Source: Leptobrachium leishanense (lineage: Eukaryota > Chordata > Amphibia > Anura > Megophryidae). Taken from it: a stretch of DNA of 64,000 nucleotides. The stretch's first letter is position 1, and each line of letters opens with the position of its first letter. The stretch spans positions 74,956,400 through 75,020,399 of the forward strand of contig CM019064.1 in NCBI GenBank assembly GCA_009667805.1, read 5' to 3'. Both the position numbers and the translations under genes were made by a program. Of the stretch, positions 32,021-43,121 are shown piece by piece. The notes beneath the pieces are model-generated. The model did not search any database, was not told where the DNA came from, and worked only from the letters and a program-made list of their open reading frames with translations.

Positions 32021-34335
32021 GGGCACTATCACCTAGGGTGAGCTAACCCTAGCGTTGTCATTTTTTGCGTTAGCGCCAGATTAATTCAGTCCAGCGCCTG
32101 AAAACAGATCGTTTGCATCTCGCTCCACAAACAGAAAAAATCACTTAGTGCATTGCTATTCGCGATCATACCGCAAGCTTACTATACTTTCCACATCCTA
32201 TACTTAACATGGGGAGCGCTGGAGATCTTTAGCGCTTTTGCAACTAACAAATAAATAACTTTTGCATGCGCCAATTTTTTGAGGGATGCTATTTTCAGAA
32301 TTTTACCTACTGCTAAACTCTGGTGCTAACTACAAAAAGACAGGTCTTCGCCCAAATTTAACAGGCAATTGAAAGGAATACAGCACATGTGTTCTCTTGG
32401 CTCCATAAACCATAGTAATGGATCTGGTCAGCAATGTCACTGCTGTTGCATTAGACTATATTATAAATGTATCCTTTATTGACAAATGTGTCTTAATTCT
32501 AGTATATTGCCTAATTTTAAACATTTTATGCTGGGGGTTGTTCATACTATGTAAGCAGTTGATTATTAGGGTGACAGCTTGGACCATGTTTAAAGGGACA
32601 CATGGACACAAGTCTTACCTTGAAACATGTATTATTTATATGCTGCAGCAGGGAAGTTATTGTAGCTCACCTGGCCTTCCTTTTGGATCTATTAAACGCA
32701 GTGTAATGATTCTACATGCTGTTGGGTGGCATTTATTATGCAATGCCCATCAGCCTTAATTAATATACATGTGCATATAAACATGGATGATACGGCCATC
32801 TTGGAGGATTTTAACCCTTTCGCTGCTGAGGCTTTTCCCGCCTCTGTGCTGAGGTCATTTTTACCGATTTTGCTCATCATGTTTAAACGCGTTTTGAAGG
32901 CTTATTTTAGTATATGACCCAGACATATTATATATCGTTCTTTCCGTCAGACTCGGCAGATTCATAATATGTCATTATTATATGTATACGTAATGACCTG
33001 TCTGTATATTATAACAAAAAATGCAATAAAATATGAATTTTCAATAATTTACAACGTGTAAAGTGTTTTTTTTCACATTTTAACATACGATCCTTTGCTG
33101 TTATATTTTGTATGGGGTGCGCTTGTTAAAAAAATTAGAGATGGGGTCTCGTTACATTTTTTTTTGGGGAAAATTACGCGATTTTTAACAAACGCACCGC
33201 ATACAAAAATTGTTAGTGCAGCATCATTGTTCACATTATAATTGAAATGGGAACAATATTGCTGCATTAACGAACCAAAAAAAAGAAAAAAAAATGTTTA
33301 TTTTTTTTATAATTTTTTTTAAAAATATTTTTTATTTTTATTTTTATTTCTAATTTTTTTTAAAAAACTTTTTTCATACTCATGTTTGGTATTGTTGGAA
33401 CGGCCATGCTCTGGCCGATCCAACAATACCAAACATTAACCCCTAACTGCCACGGATCGGGAGATAGGGGGTTCATTGGACCCCCCTATCTCCACCATTG
33501 GTGGCAGTTAGGGGTTAACTCCAAGACTGGCGTCATCGTGCTATGCACAATGACGTCAGTCCTCAGGGGGAGTTCCCAGAGGCTTGGCCGACATCCAAGA
33601 TGTCGGCCAGCTCCGGGAAAGGATCACGAACCGGCGCTTTTCGGCGCCGATTCGTGATCCGGCCCCCATGGGGTTAATGCCAGGTACCATTTGGAAGGGC
33701 AGGCTGTGCCCTTCCAAACGGTGCCTGGGTTAACCCCCTGCACACCGCCGATTGGAAGGACCTCCCCCCTCCCTTTCAGGCGCCTCCTCCGCACATGCGG
33801 GGGGGGCGCCTGAATTAGGTGTCATCGCGCCCCCGCGATGACACCTAATTACTCCGACGGTGGTTCCGGGTGCTGAGCTGACATCGAGGATGTCAGCCCG
33901 CACCGGGGGGGCCAGCGATCGGCCGGAACCCGGCCGAACGCTGGCCCCAAAGGGAGGACGCGCTCAGCGCGTCCACCGCATGGAACGCTACCTGCGGGTG
34001 GACGCGCTGAGCGCGTCCTCCGCAGCGAACTGGTTAATAATGCCGGGGTGTGAGGGCTCTTCGTTGGATGTTTTCATACATATACAAGCTTGTGAGGGCA
34101 GGGGATAGGTATGGCCCGGCACTCTGCACTGGAAAAAAACTGTTCTATCCTGTACTTAACCGCATTAGCACTGGGTCTCAGCCCGGGTCTTAGCGTTTCT
34201 CTAGCTGCGCTAAATGACCTTGTGCATGGACTCCTGCGGACAAGGTGATCTGTTAGTAGGTCATCAGTTTTAGCGACTTGTGCTAACTTTTTCCTTTAGC
34301 GACGGCGTTTTAGCTCCCACCAGGTGATAGGGCCC
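32021..34335. mobile_element. Harbinger-like non-autonomous element with nested piggyBac-like copy
   Basis: Inverted ends GGGCACTATCACCTAGGGTG and, from the right, GGGCCCTATCACCTGGTGGG, followed inward by AGCTAA on both sides. Flanked by TTA (32018-32020 and 34336-34338), the target size and type of PIF/Harbinger elements. Subtracting the piggyBac-like insertion (32815-34033) leaves about 1.1 kb of non-coding sequence. The word ATCCTATACTTAACATGGGG (32196-32215) recurs at 36922-36942 in another Harbinger-like element. Confidence 0.75.
32815..34033. mobile_element. piggyBac-like non-autonomous element, copy 2
   Basis: CCCTTTCGCTGCTGAGGC...GCAGCGAACTGG between TTAA at 32811-32814 and 34034-34037. 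The sequence is largely collinear with copy 1 (7338-8562), including the poly-T block and the hairpin series. The pair CTCAGCGCGTCC / GGACGCGCTGAGCG is near the right end. No coding capacity. Confidence 0.85.
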
Positions 34336-34338
34336 TTA

Positions 34339-35064
34339 GTTTTTTTTCAGTGGTGTGATTTAGTGGCGAAAATTATTAGTGCCCCCCCCCCGTTTTGACT
34401 GTGCTATCTTATGTGCCCCCCCTAAATATTGTTCCTAGAGTCGCCACTGTCTATCAGCATTGCTATCTGCAATATTTCTGTTTTTTAACTCTCTCTGTGC
34501 CGTTAATCCTTCATGACCTCCAGCCTCTTACTGTGTCTCTTTCACAGCATATAATGGGTTTCTTGGATCCCACTTCCTATGTTATTTGTCACTACCTGTG
34601 TTATATTAAAGCATGCTGAGTTGTGTAGATTTAAGCACAGCATGGGACTACAGCCAGAAAAACGGATTTGTACATAGTTCATGGTATAGACTTTAATCAG
34701 ATTGCAAACACCGGGGGAATGGTTCACTTTCTTGTTTGTGTTTTCTGTTTGTGAATACTTTTAAACCTCAAATTGGCATTATCGATGAACTATAGTTCGA
34801 TTAAGTATGTGGTTGAATAATTAATGAAAAAATATAATCGAAAAACAAGACACTGCCCACTAGAAAAATTAACCCTTGAAATGTAAATGTTTTGTTTCAG
34901 ATTCTAAAAATCCAATAGCATGGTACAGCTCTCGTATGAAAAGTAAGCATGTCTTCATAAAAAGAAACCACAAAATAAAATGCATATTTTGTGAGTGTTT
35001 CACCATGAATAATAATACTTTAGAATGTAACATAAATGCCATCATTAATATGCTGAATTATAAA
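34339..35064. other. Unclassified, with a possible hAT MITE at 34350-34450
   Basis: CAGTGGTGTGATTTAGTGGC (34350) and GAGTCGCCACTGTC (34438) look like decayed inverted CAGTGGCG ends. The rest is plain AT-rich DNA. Confidence 0.35.
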
Positions 35065-35925
35065 CAGGGTTATTCAAAGAGAACGAAAAGTCACCGCACA
35101 TTCGGTGACTTTTCGTTCTCTTCAATTCGGTGCGATTCGGCAATCCCATTTTGGCGACCCTGCGGTGTATTCAGCAAGCACCACAGGGCTGTAGTAGTGC
35201 AGGGAGAAGCTGCCGAAAAGCTGCCGAACACTCACCGTAAAACCCAGGCGAATGCACACCGAAACCGGCAAAAACATCTGGATTAAGCCCGCGAACACGC
35301 CGGAGAAACCCAAGCAGGAACCGATCAGAGCGCAGAGCAGCCGCCGGAAAAAGCCGACACCACAGACGAATGGAGTGGAAAAAAACAACATTCGTTTGAA
35401 TGTTTGATAAGTGAAACGCTGTTTGCAAAGAGACTACTGAGCGAAAATGTCTGAAATTTACATATGAGGTCCAGGGAATGATAATAAAAAGGGCTGTTAC
35501 AGAAAAAAGAAAAAACGATTAAAAAACAGTAAATGAATAAATAAAAAATCAGAAAAATAGTTTTTTGCAAAAAAATTCCGAAAAAATGCTTACAAGATCC
35601 TAAAGAATCTATAAATAAAGAGACTTTTTACTGCAGAATATTGTAATCAACGGTTTATTAGATATTGGATTAAAACGGGAATATTTTTAATATTGAAGCC
35701 TATGGGATTCGCCTGAATAAACCTGTCGAATGAAGCAACCGAATGGGAGGGCATTTCGGCAACTTTTCACTGCTGGTTTTTGTTCTCTGAATAGACGAAG
35801 CTATGGGGGTTTCACTGCCCTCGAACAGGCACCCAATGTGCAGGCAATTCGCCAACATTTGGCAAACTGCCTGCTCTCTGAATAGCCGAATGGCCAGGAA
35901 AGGTAACGGAACGCTGAATTTGTGT
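35065..35925. mobile_element. Foldback family copy P1, truncated
   Basis: CAGGGTTATTCAAAGAGAAC at the left, then a hairpin GAACGAAAAGTCACCG/CGGTGACTTTTCGTTC. The interior is collinear, in inverse order, with P2-P4: AAGAGACTTTTTACTGCAGA, GAAATTTACATATGAGGTCC and GCCATTCGGC-type words. It stops inside the second stem (GGTAACGGAACGCTGAA), so the right terminus is missing. Frames in it are short and unlike any known protein. Confidence 0.75.
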
Positions 35926-36786
35926 GAGTCTTTTTGAGCTGTGCCCAAGCCCTCACAAACTCTAGAACCGCATCTGCACCGCTGTTTTGTCAGGAGGGTA
36001 GAGATATGTTTATTCCCTCTTTGTCGCAAGAGTATGTCACCTCTTGAAATGTTTTATTGCGTACAGTTGATTATGCTGCTGTGAATGAATACACACAGCA
36101 TGTTGCTTGTCCAGATTTCAGTATAGAATCGCTTTTGTCACCACAGATTCAAGGAAGAGAAACAAGAGTTTGCTCAGTCTGTGCTTTGTAGGTTGCTAAG
36201 CAAAGCGGCAGCTAACTAATTACTGTATTATGTTTCTCTAAATATGGCCTTAGCACCGGCTGAGAAAGGTACGCCAGCAACGTGATCCACTCATTAGTAG
36301 TGCTTTGTTGGCTCTGTAATAAGGTAGCTGTAAAGAACACTAGTACGACTCAGATGAATTATATGCTGCAAGCGCAACAGGTCAACAGAGGACCACTTGT
36401 CAATGATCATCTTGTTATGATAGGTAAGCCTTTAGCTGAAGGGGAATTAAACCCCTCTTAATGCAAACAGACTACACCAAATCCTGTGACAACTGCCTCA
36501 AGAGCTATAGTTCAGAAATAATAGCCCATTCATTTCTAGCCATCAACAGAGTACAATGATTCTCTTTGGAACCGCTAGTAGTGCAATGGTAGTCCAGTCT
36601 TTCAGATAATGGAGAGTGCATTTTGTGGTGTACACCACACACAAGAGGTGTGCGTATTGAGGAGGGAGCCTCACCTCTTGGAGCTACCAAATTACTAGAC
36701 CACCACAGCAACAAGGTGCCCATAGAGGTAGGGTGTGATTCCCTACAACCTCCTTTTGACCAGGACCTGAAAGGATGGCAAAAATT
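35926..36786. other. No recognised feature
   Basis: Mixed composition. A moderately GC-rich part at 36560-36780 has open stretches on both strands, but no motif I can name. Confidence 0.4.
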
Positions 36787-36790
36787 TAAG

Positions 36791-37455
36791 GGGCTATATT
36801 CCATAGTTGAGGCTAAATGTTAATGCATGCCACCTAGATTACATTCCTGACGGTTCCTCCGCTAGTAATCCGTTTGCATATAAATTCTTGTGCTACTTCC
36901 GCGAGCTTGCGGTTCTTTGTGCATCCTATACCTAACATGGGGAGCGCAAGTTTCCATTAGCGTTTCGGTAAGTAAGGTATTCCTTAGCACTAGCTAATTA
37001 CCGCAGGGATACAAACATCCATATTGTACTACCTCCTAAAATCTGGCACTTCGTGATCCTGCATTTGCAGAATTATGTAGCACCCCCCCTAAAAAAATCC
37101 CCAATTAATCCAATAGTCACCTCTCATCACGCGGCAAGAACAGTGGCCCGATCAGTCGCCTCTTGTCACTGGGAGCAGAGTGCAACTGGAAACAAATAGT
37201 TCCCAGTCTTCCTCAGCGATCTGAGGTCCTGGAAGAGCAACCCTCCATGGAGTCCTATGGACTCCAGAAGGCGATACTCGTGGCACTGGGAAGCGCTACC
37301 GCTATCGCTATTCCAACTTTTAGCTCAGCATTCCGGGGCTGTGGTCGCGCCTGCCCTGGAATATCTCACTAACATGGGATGCTACAGTGAAATCTGCAGG
37401 TGCATATTTCCCCCATAAGCCTCCCCATGTTGGTGCGAACTAGGGAATATAGCCC
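36791..37455. mobile_element. Harbinger-like MITE with GGGCTATATTCC ends
   Basis: GGGCTATATTCCATAGTTGA on the left, and GGGCTATATTCCCTAGTTCG inverted on the right. TAAG on both sides (36787-36790 and 37456-37459) is compatible with a TAA target. It has no coding capacity. It shares a block of about 20 bp with the 32021-34335 element, so the two may be related families. Confidence 0.7.
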
Positions 37456-37459
37456 TAAG

Positions 37460-38246
37460 TCTGTTAAAAGTCACTTACCTTTCCTTCTGTTCAGGCATGT
37501 AAAGGCCATAGGGACTACAGGGAGATTCCCGGTGGGCCAATGGCTCAGTGGGCCAGTGTGAATGTTGGTTCACCACATGGCTCGCACTGCCCTTAATGGG
37601 TGAGGTGAGAATTTCCTCACCATCTGTAAACCAGACGCAGTCTGCCACAGTATCAAATTGAGGCCACTGTGCCGGTGAGACCCGCTGTGCATCTGTCTCA
37701 CCTTAAGACATGGTGCGCACTCACCCTCAGTGCCGCTGCTTTGCTTTACTCAATCACTGTGCAGCAAGTATCTGTAGAGCGATTAGTTGAGCGATCTGGT
37801 TGGTTTATATACTTTTTTTGTGCGTGTTTGCATAATTAAAGTCGGCCGGTCTGGATGAAGTCCAGAGCTGAATTTTTGTCCCAGTCCAGCCCTGCTTCTG
37901 TTCCAATACCATTGTGTGCATCACGACAAAAATAATTGTCTTTGCTTCAACGGTGATAGAATTGTATCCACCATCTCTTACTGCACTGATGTTTGAAAGG
38001 CTAAGAAAATTAAAAGGTTTGTTTTGCAGGCAGGGGTCTGAAAAGGTATCCCATCCAAAAGGCGACTGATGGAAATTCCAAGAATTTTAAAAAAGTAGCG
38101 TGAATTTTATCGCTACAATCATGTTTCTTTTAGTGCAACTTGCCACATTAGACGTCTTCTGACGTGTGAATGGTGCAAAAGAGATGCTAGGTTTGATCTT
38201 AGGGTAAGAGTTAGTATTTGTTATTGGTTAAGGTTAACTTTAACTC
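37460..38246. other. Unclassified, contains one hAT-type end
   Basis: TTTGTCCCAGTCCAGCCCTG ending near 37896 is the inverse of CAGGGCTGGACTGGGACAAA, a common vertebrate hAT MITE terminus. The segment GGTGGGCCAATGGCTCAGTG at about 37532 may belong to the same element. A proper left end was not found. Confidence 0.4.
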
Positions 38247-38249
38247 TAA

Positions 38250-38676
38250 GGCTAGGGTCAGACGAACGCATTTTTCACGTTGTCCGTGAAAAAGTGCGTT
38301 CGAACGAACGTACGTATTTTTTCCCGGAATACGCGATAGCGGTCATACGATGCGCCTTTTCGGCCGTGATTTTGTACGGATCATCAATAAAACACTTTTT
38401 GTGTCTGGACGTTATGTTAGCCGGACATTAGCAGCGTCTGACGTCTCCTAATCACACACACACGCCGCTATGCGGACGCAGCGCACTCTGTACGTCAGTA
38501 GTAGCGGTTTGACGTTCTAGAAAAAATGCGTTCGTTTGCCACTTGCGTTGCGCGGACGAACTTTCGTGCGGCCGTACTTCGTGTGTTCCCCGGCATTGGA
38601 CGTCATTTACTGCTAGCACGGCCGTGATTTCGTGCGGCTAAACGCACGTTAAAAATGCGTTCGTCTGACCCTAGCC
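38250..38676. mobile_element. Harbinger-like MITE, 427 bp, first of a tandem pair
   Basis: GGCTAGGGTCAGACGAACGC...GCGTTCGTCTGACCCTAGCC, ends inverted over more than 20 bp. TAA on both sides (38247-38249, 38677-38679). CpG-rich interior, no frame of note. Confidence 0.88.
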
Positions 38677-38679
38677 TAA

Positions 38680-39106
38680 GGCTAGGGTCAGACGAAAGCA
38701 TTTTTCCCCGCGAACGTGAAAAAGTGCGTCCGAACGCATTGACGTATTTTTTCACGGAGTGCACAAAAACGGTCAGACGACGCGCATTTTCGGGCGTGAT
38801 TTTGTACGGATCGTCAATAAAACTCTTTTTGCATCTGGACGTTATGTAGGCTGGACATTAGCAGCGTCTGACGTCTCCTAATCATGCAAACACGCCGCTA
38901 TGCCGCAGCTGCGCACTCTGTACGTCAGTACTAGCGGTTCAGCGTTCTCAGAAAAAAGCGTTCAAATTCCACTTGCGTTGCACGGCCGGACTTTTGTGCG
39001 TCCGTACATCGTATATTGGCCGTCATTGCCCGTCATCTGCTGCTAGTGCGGCCGTGATTATGTGCGTCAGAACGCACGTTAAAAGTGCGCTGGTCTGACC
39101 CCAGCC
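38680..39106. mobile_element. Harbinger-like MITE, 427 bp, second of a tandem pair
   Basis: Starts immediately after the shared TAA (38677-38679) and ends ...GGTCTGACCCCAGCC, followed by TTA. It has the same length and orientation as its neighbour but is more diverged. The two copies are therefore separate insertions or an old duplication, not a recent tandem copy. Confidence 0.88.
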
Positions 39107-39109
39107 TTA

Positions 39110-40061
39110 AACAATAAGTTTTACTAGATATTTGCTTCAATCGTAAGCATTAGATTCTGCTCCTTCTTTTGATGGGATCATAGAAAGTGTCAAAAGAAGA
39201 AAGAGGTGGCACACCCTGGCATCCGGACAGCTTCATACACTGCCACCAGGCCCCTTCAGCTAATGTGCCTGACTGTCAAGGTGAGAGAACAGGCCGTGGT
39301 TCTGAAAATCTTGCAACACTCGGATAAAAGAATGTATTTAAAGAGACTATAGATAAATAAATCACTTAGGCCTCTGCTTGCATCATCTATATCTAGTCCA
39401 CAGACTACATCAAGCAAGAGATTTATTCTTTTTTTTTCTGCTTGTTTTGCAGGGTAGGGTTTGTGGGCTAGACACAGGTAATTTAAGCAGCAGGAGACAA
39501 AGTGATTTACCAATCTAATTTCCCTTTAAAGCATTGTTTTGATGGGCGTGTTGAGGACCTCACAGGGAGACTGCCTATTATATGCTGGAAATATCAGCAG
39601 ATGGCAGGAACAATGGGTGTATCGCCCTTACAGGACCCTATCCTACAATGCACTAGACAAGGCCTGCATGTATGGGTCTGGAGTCAGTGGGTCTACCACT
39701 GGACCACCATGGATTCATTTAACCATCTTCCTTAAAAACAAAAAAGACGAGACAACATGTAGATAATTTTTAATATCATTAAAATAATTTTAATATATTA
39801 TTTATTTTAATAGTATTTTAGTATGTAATTTCTTTTAAAGTGAACCTGAATCACTCCCTATAGGTCAGTGTTTTTTCTATGACCTATGCAATTAAAAAAA
39901 GTCACATTGGGGACCGGGAAATTTTGAAAGGGATTATCTCCCTTTCAATCTGTTCTATAGGTCAGCGACAAATCCCTTGGAGTGGTGCCCTGTCAAATGG
40001 GCAAGAACATTTTTGCCCTGCCTTTTTCCTTTTGCGGCGCTCCATTAACAGCTAGGTTGTG
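39110..40061. other. No recognised feature
   Basis: AT-rich. Short open stretches at 39500-39760 lack any motif. A decayed ATAGGTCAGTG...CTATGACCTAT pair near 39860 is too short to name. Confidence 0.4.
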
Positions 40062-40069
40062 ATCTAGAC

Positions 40070-40682
40070 TAGTGGTTCCAAACAGCGGTCTTCAAGTACC
40101 CCTAACAGCCAGATTTTAAGGATTATCTTGCAGAAATGCAGACTAAGGCTAGGGTCAGACGAACGCATTTTTTACGTTGTCCGTGAAAAAGTGCGTTCGA
40201 ACGAATGGACGTATTTTTTTACGGAATACGCGATAGCGGTCATACGATGCGCATTTTCGTCCGTGATTTTGTACGGATCATCAATAAAACACTTTCTGCG
40301 TCTGGACGTTATGTTGGCCGGACGTGTGCAGCGTCTGACGTCTCCTAATCACACACACACGCCGCTATGCGGACGCAGCGCACTCTGTACGTCAGTACTA
40401 GCGGTTTGACGTTCTCGAAAAAATGCGTTCGTTTGCCACTTGCGTTGCGCGGACGAACTTTCGTGCGGCCGTTCGTCGTATGTTCCCCGGCATTGGACGT
40501 CATTTGCTGCTAGCACGGCTGTGATTTCGTGCGGCTAAACGCACGTTAAAACTGCTTTCGTCTGACCTTAGCCTGAATCCTGCAATCACTGAGAAGCAAA
40601 TCATTTCACCTGTGCTGTGCTTCACATATCTGGAAAACCTGACGTGTTAGGGGTACTTGAGAACCGCAGTTGGGAACCACAG
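40070..40682. mobile_element. hAT-type MITE interrupted by a Harbinger-like MITE
   Basis: TAGTGGTTCCAAACAGCGGT...GCAGTTGGGAACCACAG, hAT-like ends, with a perfect 8-bp duplication ATCTAGAC (40062-40069 and 40683-40690). Without the insert at 40147-40573 it is about 185 bp, the same size as its relative at 9573-9753. Confidence 0.9.
40147..40573. mobile_element. Harbinger-like MITE, 427 bp, third copy
   Basis: GGCTAGGGTCAGACGAACGC...CTTTCGTCTGACCTTAGCC, with TAA (40144-40146) and TGA (40574-40576) at the flanks. Exactly the length of the copies at 38250 and 38680. Inserted in the hAT MITE, which reads across it (GAAATGCAGAC...TGAATCCTGCAATC). Confidence 0.9.
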
Positions 40683-40690
40683 ATCTAGAC

Positions 40691-41160
40691 CATTACTTTT
40701 TATCATTATTTATCATGAAATAATATTGCCAGGGTTCTTTGTTGCTGCCTGATACGTTATGACAGGAAAAGTATTCAGAATCAATGATTCATGTGTACTT
40801 TAGTTACAAGAACACTTTTTATTTGTAATAAAGAAGCTATATTTAAAACCACCCATGCACTACATTTATTGTGATCTGAGCCTTTTATTATATTTTCACA
40901 TCAACATTATTCAATTACTCACTTATTTGGGTATGAGATGAAGATAATGAAGACAGAATACTGTCTGACATGGAGCTATATCACACACTTTGGGTATATG
41001 GATAATAAAATGATACATATTATTTGATATATTATCACACAGCAGTGAAATCTCCTATCTGCTACCACGTGTATGTAACATATCCCCATAAATAGATTTG
41101 GTCACTTGTGAAGTCTGGCATTATTTAAATGGCAAAAACCAAACTAGTATCCATTACATA
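40691..41160. other. No recognised feature
   Basis: AT-rich DNA with no supported frame or repeat. Confidence 0.5.
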
Positions 41161-42080
41161 CAGGGTAATTCAAAGAGATCGGAATTGCTGGAGAAAGGTA
41201 ACCGAACGCTGAAAATCAGTGTTCGGTTACCTTTCTTGGCCATTCGGCTATCCAGAGAGCAGGCAATTCGCCAAATCATGGCGAATTGCCTGCACATACG
41301 GTGCCTGTTCGGTGCCTGTTCGAGGGCAGTGAAATCCCCATAAAAAAGCACTGCTTCGGCTATTCAGAGAACACAAACCAGCAGTGAAAGGTTCCCGAAT
41401 TGCCCTGCCATTTGGTGGTTTCATGCGGCAGATTTATTCAGGCGAATCCCATAGGCTTCAATGTTAACAATATTCCGGTTTTAATTCAATATCTAATAAA
41501 CCATTCATTATAAAATTCTGCAGTAAAGAGTCTCTTTATTTATATATTTTTTAGAATATTTTAAGGATTTTTTTTTTTTTTTTTTTTAAATGGCCGATTT
41601 TTTTAAAAAAAATTTTTTTTAAGTTTACTTATTTTTTCTATAACAGCCCATTTTATTATCATTCCCTGGATCTCATATATGAATTTCAGACATTTTCGCT
41701 CAGTAGTTTCTTTGTAAACAGCGTTTCACTTTTCACACATTCATGCAAACTGTTTTGCTAATTTATTCACTTCACTCATCTGCGGTCTCGGCTTTTTCCG
41801 GCGGCTTCACTGCGTGGGATCGGCTCCTGCTCGGGTTTTTCCGGGATTTTCTGTGGGTTAATCCAGATGTTTTTGCGGGTTTTCGGCGTGCATTCGCCGG
41901 GTTTTGCAGTGTGTTTTCGGCTGGTTTGTGGCAGCTTTTCTCTGCAATTCAGGGACCCTGTGGTGCTTGCTGAATACACCGCAGGGTCACTGAAATGGGA
42001 TCGGCAAAGGGAACCGAACTGAAGAGAACAAAAAGTCACCGAACGTGCGGTGACTTTTCGATTCACTTTGAATTACCCTG
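41161..42080. mobile_element. Foldback family copy P2, complete
   Basis: CAGGGTAATTCAAAGAGATC...TCACTTTGAATTACCCTG. The left arm carries a strong hairpin, GGTAACCGAACGCTGAAAAT/ATCAGTGTTCGGTTACC, and the right arm a second one, AAAAGTCACCGAAC/GTGCGGTGACTTTT. ATA stands on both sides (41158-41160 and 42081-42083), suggesting a 3-bp duplication. Interior words are shared with P1, P3, P4, P5 and P6. Non-coding. The superfamily is not certain. Confidence 0.82.
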
Positions 42081-42083
42081 ATA

Positions 42084-42683
42084 GAGATTTGAATTTTATC
42101 TATTCATTGTGCTAGATTACAAATATATCGATTTTTCATAAAAATATTAAATATTCTGTCCCCCACTTCCTAATTAAATCACAGACCACGGTGCCAAGGA
42201 GCATTAACAAGGGAGCCAGTCTACAGCCAATTCGTGGATGCAAATCACAAATGAGAAAGAAGAACACACCTAAAGAACATGACATCAGCAGCCATCGTGA
42301 TGGCAGGGTCTGGTACCCTGAGCTCTGAAACCTGTCTATGGCTACAAACATCATAATAAAGTGGAAATCGCACAAAGAAGAAAAAAGGCCGTAACAACTG
42401 AACATGACATTGATTGGCTAATGTGATGGCAGGATCCTTGTGCCTTGCTATCTGCTGTCCTTCCATGGCTGTCAACATCATCACAACACTGAGACAATCA
42501 GAAAGGAGTAGGGAGGATGCAGGTAATCACGGTTCAGAATGCGATATCAATAGACCATTGCAATGATGGAGACTGGAGCTGGATTTAATATTGATTTGGG
42601 ATGTTCAATCGAGTCAGGGATTAAAACAGACTGCTGAACAATGGTGCAAGTAGTTTGAACCTCCAGCAAATGTGCATCAGAAT
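42084..42683. other. Diverged internal repetition, otherwise unrecognised
   Basis: The segments around 42280-42370 and 42395-42490 share words such as ACATGACAT, TGTGATGGCAGG, CTATGGCT and CATCATAA/CATCATCACA. This looks like two old copies of a ~115-bp unit. No frame of interest. Confidence 0.4.
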
Positions 42684-42691
42684 CTCCATAC

Positions 42692-42823
42692 CGGGGATCT
42701 CAAACTCTGCCCCCCATATGTTCCAGAACTACAACATCCATGACTCTCGCAATTTATTGCATTCATAGAATTTTGGGAATTGTAGGCAATAAACATCTGG
42801 GGCACCGGGGTTTAAAATCCCTG
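42692..42823. mobile_element. Short hAT-type MITE at the L1 insertion site
   Basis: CGGGGATCTCAAACTCTGCC...GGGTTTAAAATCCCTG, same family as 1416 and 15722. The left flank CTCCATAC (42684-42691) is matched, 7 of 8 bases, by CTCTATAC at 44886-44893, on the far side of the L1-type insertion. The L1-type element therefore landed across this MITE's right border. Confidence 0.8.
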
Positions 42824-43121
42824 CTCTAGAGGGGCGGAGCTAGCTGTGGAAGCGAGCGGCAGCATTTTGAAGGAGCTCTGTGTCTACCGCAGATTTTTAC
42901 TGCTTTTTTCGCCGTTTGCGCTGACTTGTGAGCCTCCCGGTTGGCTCGAGGGATCCTGGAGAGTTGAGGTACCTGATTTAGCCCTGAGTTTCGCACCCGG
43001 GGACGGATTGCTGCCGGCAGCGCGATTTGGGCCTAGTCACTGCGGCCATCTTGGAAGCCTACTCGAGGCGTATTGGAATCCCCTCACCGCCCTGCGCCCA
43101 CGTGCCAGCATCTCCGGAATC

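Noticed and set aside
35700..36029. 109-codon minus-strand frame
   Set aside because: Mostly foldback element P1. Similar short frames appear at the same places in P2-P4 without a conserved product.
38655..40409. Short plus-strand frames with RLGSDE-like starts at 38655 and 40128
   Set aside because: They are the same phase of the 427-bp MITE read twice. The similarity is due to the repeat and not to protein conservation.
42846..43121. N-terminal extension of the L1 ORF1 frame
   Set aside because: The frame is open upstream, but its first codon is GTG and the next Met is at 43122. The region reads like L1 5' leader.
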